Shown here: in pieces, positions 5,301-5,530 of the stretch | Position numbering within the stretch: the stretch's first letter is position 1 | How the letters are laid out: each line of letters starts with the position of its first letter | Origin: Lachnospiraceae bacterium | GTDB lineage: Bacteria > Bacillota > Clostridia > Lachnospirales > Lachnospiraceae | DNA: 5,530 bases | Assembly (NCBI GenBank): GCA_024697505.1 | Contig: JAILFQ010000034.1 | Span: 1 to 5,530, forward strand | Reading direction: 5' to 3' | The notes under the pieces: model-generated | Seen by the model: the letters and a program-made list of their open reading frames with translations, nothing else | Databases searched by the model: none | What the model was told of the DNA's origin: nothing | Position numbers and translations under genes: made by a program

Positions 5301-5530
5301 ATGAATATAAAGGATAGATATATTAATTATATTAAGAAGAAGATCGCTGCTGTTTGTCCTTACAGCGAGACAGAGGCAGATTATCTGGCGGAGCGTTTGT
5401 TTGTGGTGGTTTTGCTTGTTGCGGGACTCTTTTATGTGCCGGTAATAATACTGTTTTGTATTAATAAATCCGGTCTGCATAGCTACTTTATTGCATTTGT
5501 TTTGACAGTTTTTTTCTTTGCTTCTGAAAT
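5301..5530 (+). CDS. Membrane protein, TadB-like platform protein expected (cut by the right window edge)
   Basis: Only the first 76 residues are in the window. ATG 5301 follows the TadA stop by 2 bases and has AAAAGGG (5289-5295) 5 bases upstream. A basic, amphipathic start (NIKDRYINYIKKKI) is followed by a charged stretch and two hydrophobic segments at about 33-54 (LFVVVLLVAGLFYVPVIILF) and 59-75. That matches the N-terminal membrane pair of TadB, the inner-membrane platform protein of the pilus, and its place directly after TadA is where tadB normally lies. The diagnostic T2SSF domain would lie beyond the window, so the name rests on position and membrane pattern only. Confidence 0.6.
   Translation, partial: MNIKDRYINYIKKKIAAVCPYSETEADYLAERLFVVVLLVAGLFYVPVIILFCINKSGLHSYFIAFVLTVFFFASE

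Noticed and set aside
5079..5480. 133-codon minus-strand open frame at the right end
   Set aside because: Opposite the end of tadA and the start of the membrane protein, both supported by start sites and content; the sequence shows no family resemblance.

Overview
The window looks like chromosomal DNA from a Gram-positive, moderately AT-rich member of the Clostridia, most likely a Lachnospiraceae. This is inferred from the strong purine-rich Shine-Dalgarno sites, use of TTG and GTG starts, abundant ATA/AGA/AGG codons, and a Tad/Flp pilus locus of very divergent type. Genus cannot be told from this sequence alone.

Left part (1-663, minus strand): the 5' third of argH (argininosuccinate lyase, last step of arginine synthesis) runs off the left edge. 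Just upstream of it, separated by 25 bases and probably on the same transcript, is a small acidic protein of unknown function with three 8-residue EEEK repeats. A good sigma-A-type promoter (691-719) drives this pair. A small perfect inverted repeat overlaps its -35 box.

Middle (664-999): a divergent intergenic region. On the plus strand it holds a plausible promoter (840-868) whose 17-base spacer is almost exactly filled by a perfect 16-base palindrome, TTACTTCCGGAAGTAA. A likely leader of about 125 nt follows before the first pilus gene.

Right part (1000-5530, plus strand): six closely packed or overlapping genes that read as the start of a Tad/Flp pilus (type IVc) assembly operon. In order they are: a CpaE/TadZ-like protein with degenerate nucleotide-binding motifs; a short membrane-anchored CpaB/RcpC-like protein; two further small proteins with a ParA/MinD-like (CpaE-like) outline but no P-loop; a divergent TadA/CpaF secretion ATPase with a usable Walker A motif; and the first 76 residues of a membrane protein where tadB is expected. 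The working model is that TadA powers pilus assembly through the TadB/TadC platform. The CpaB-like protein would act at the cell surface, and the three ParA-like proteins would serve as localisation or scaffold factors rather than as ATPases. The most notable point is that three successive CpaE-like genes have all lost recognisable ATPase motifs, next to a TadA that is itself atypical at several conserved boxes.
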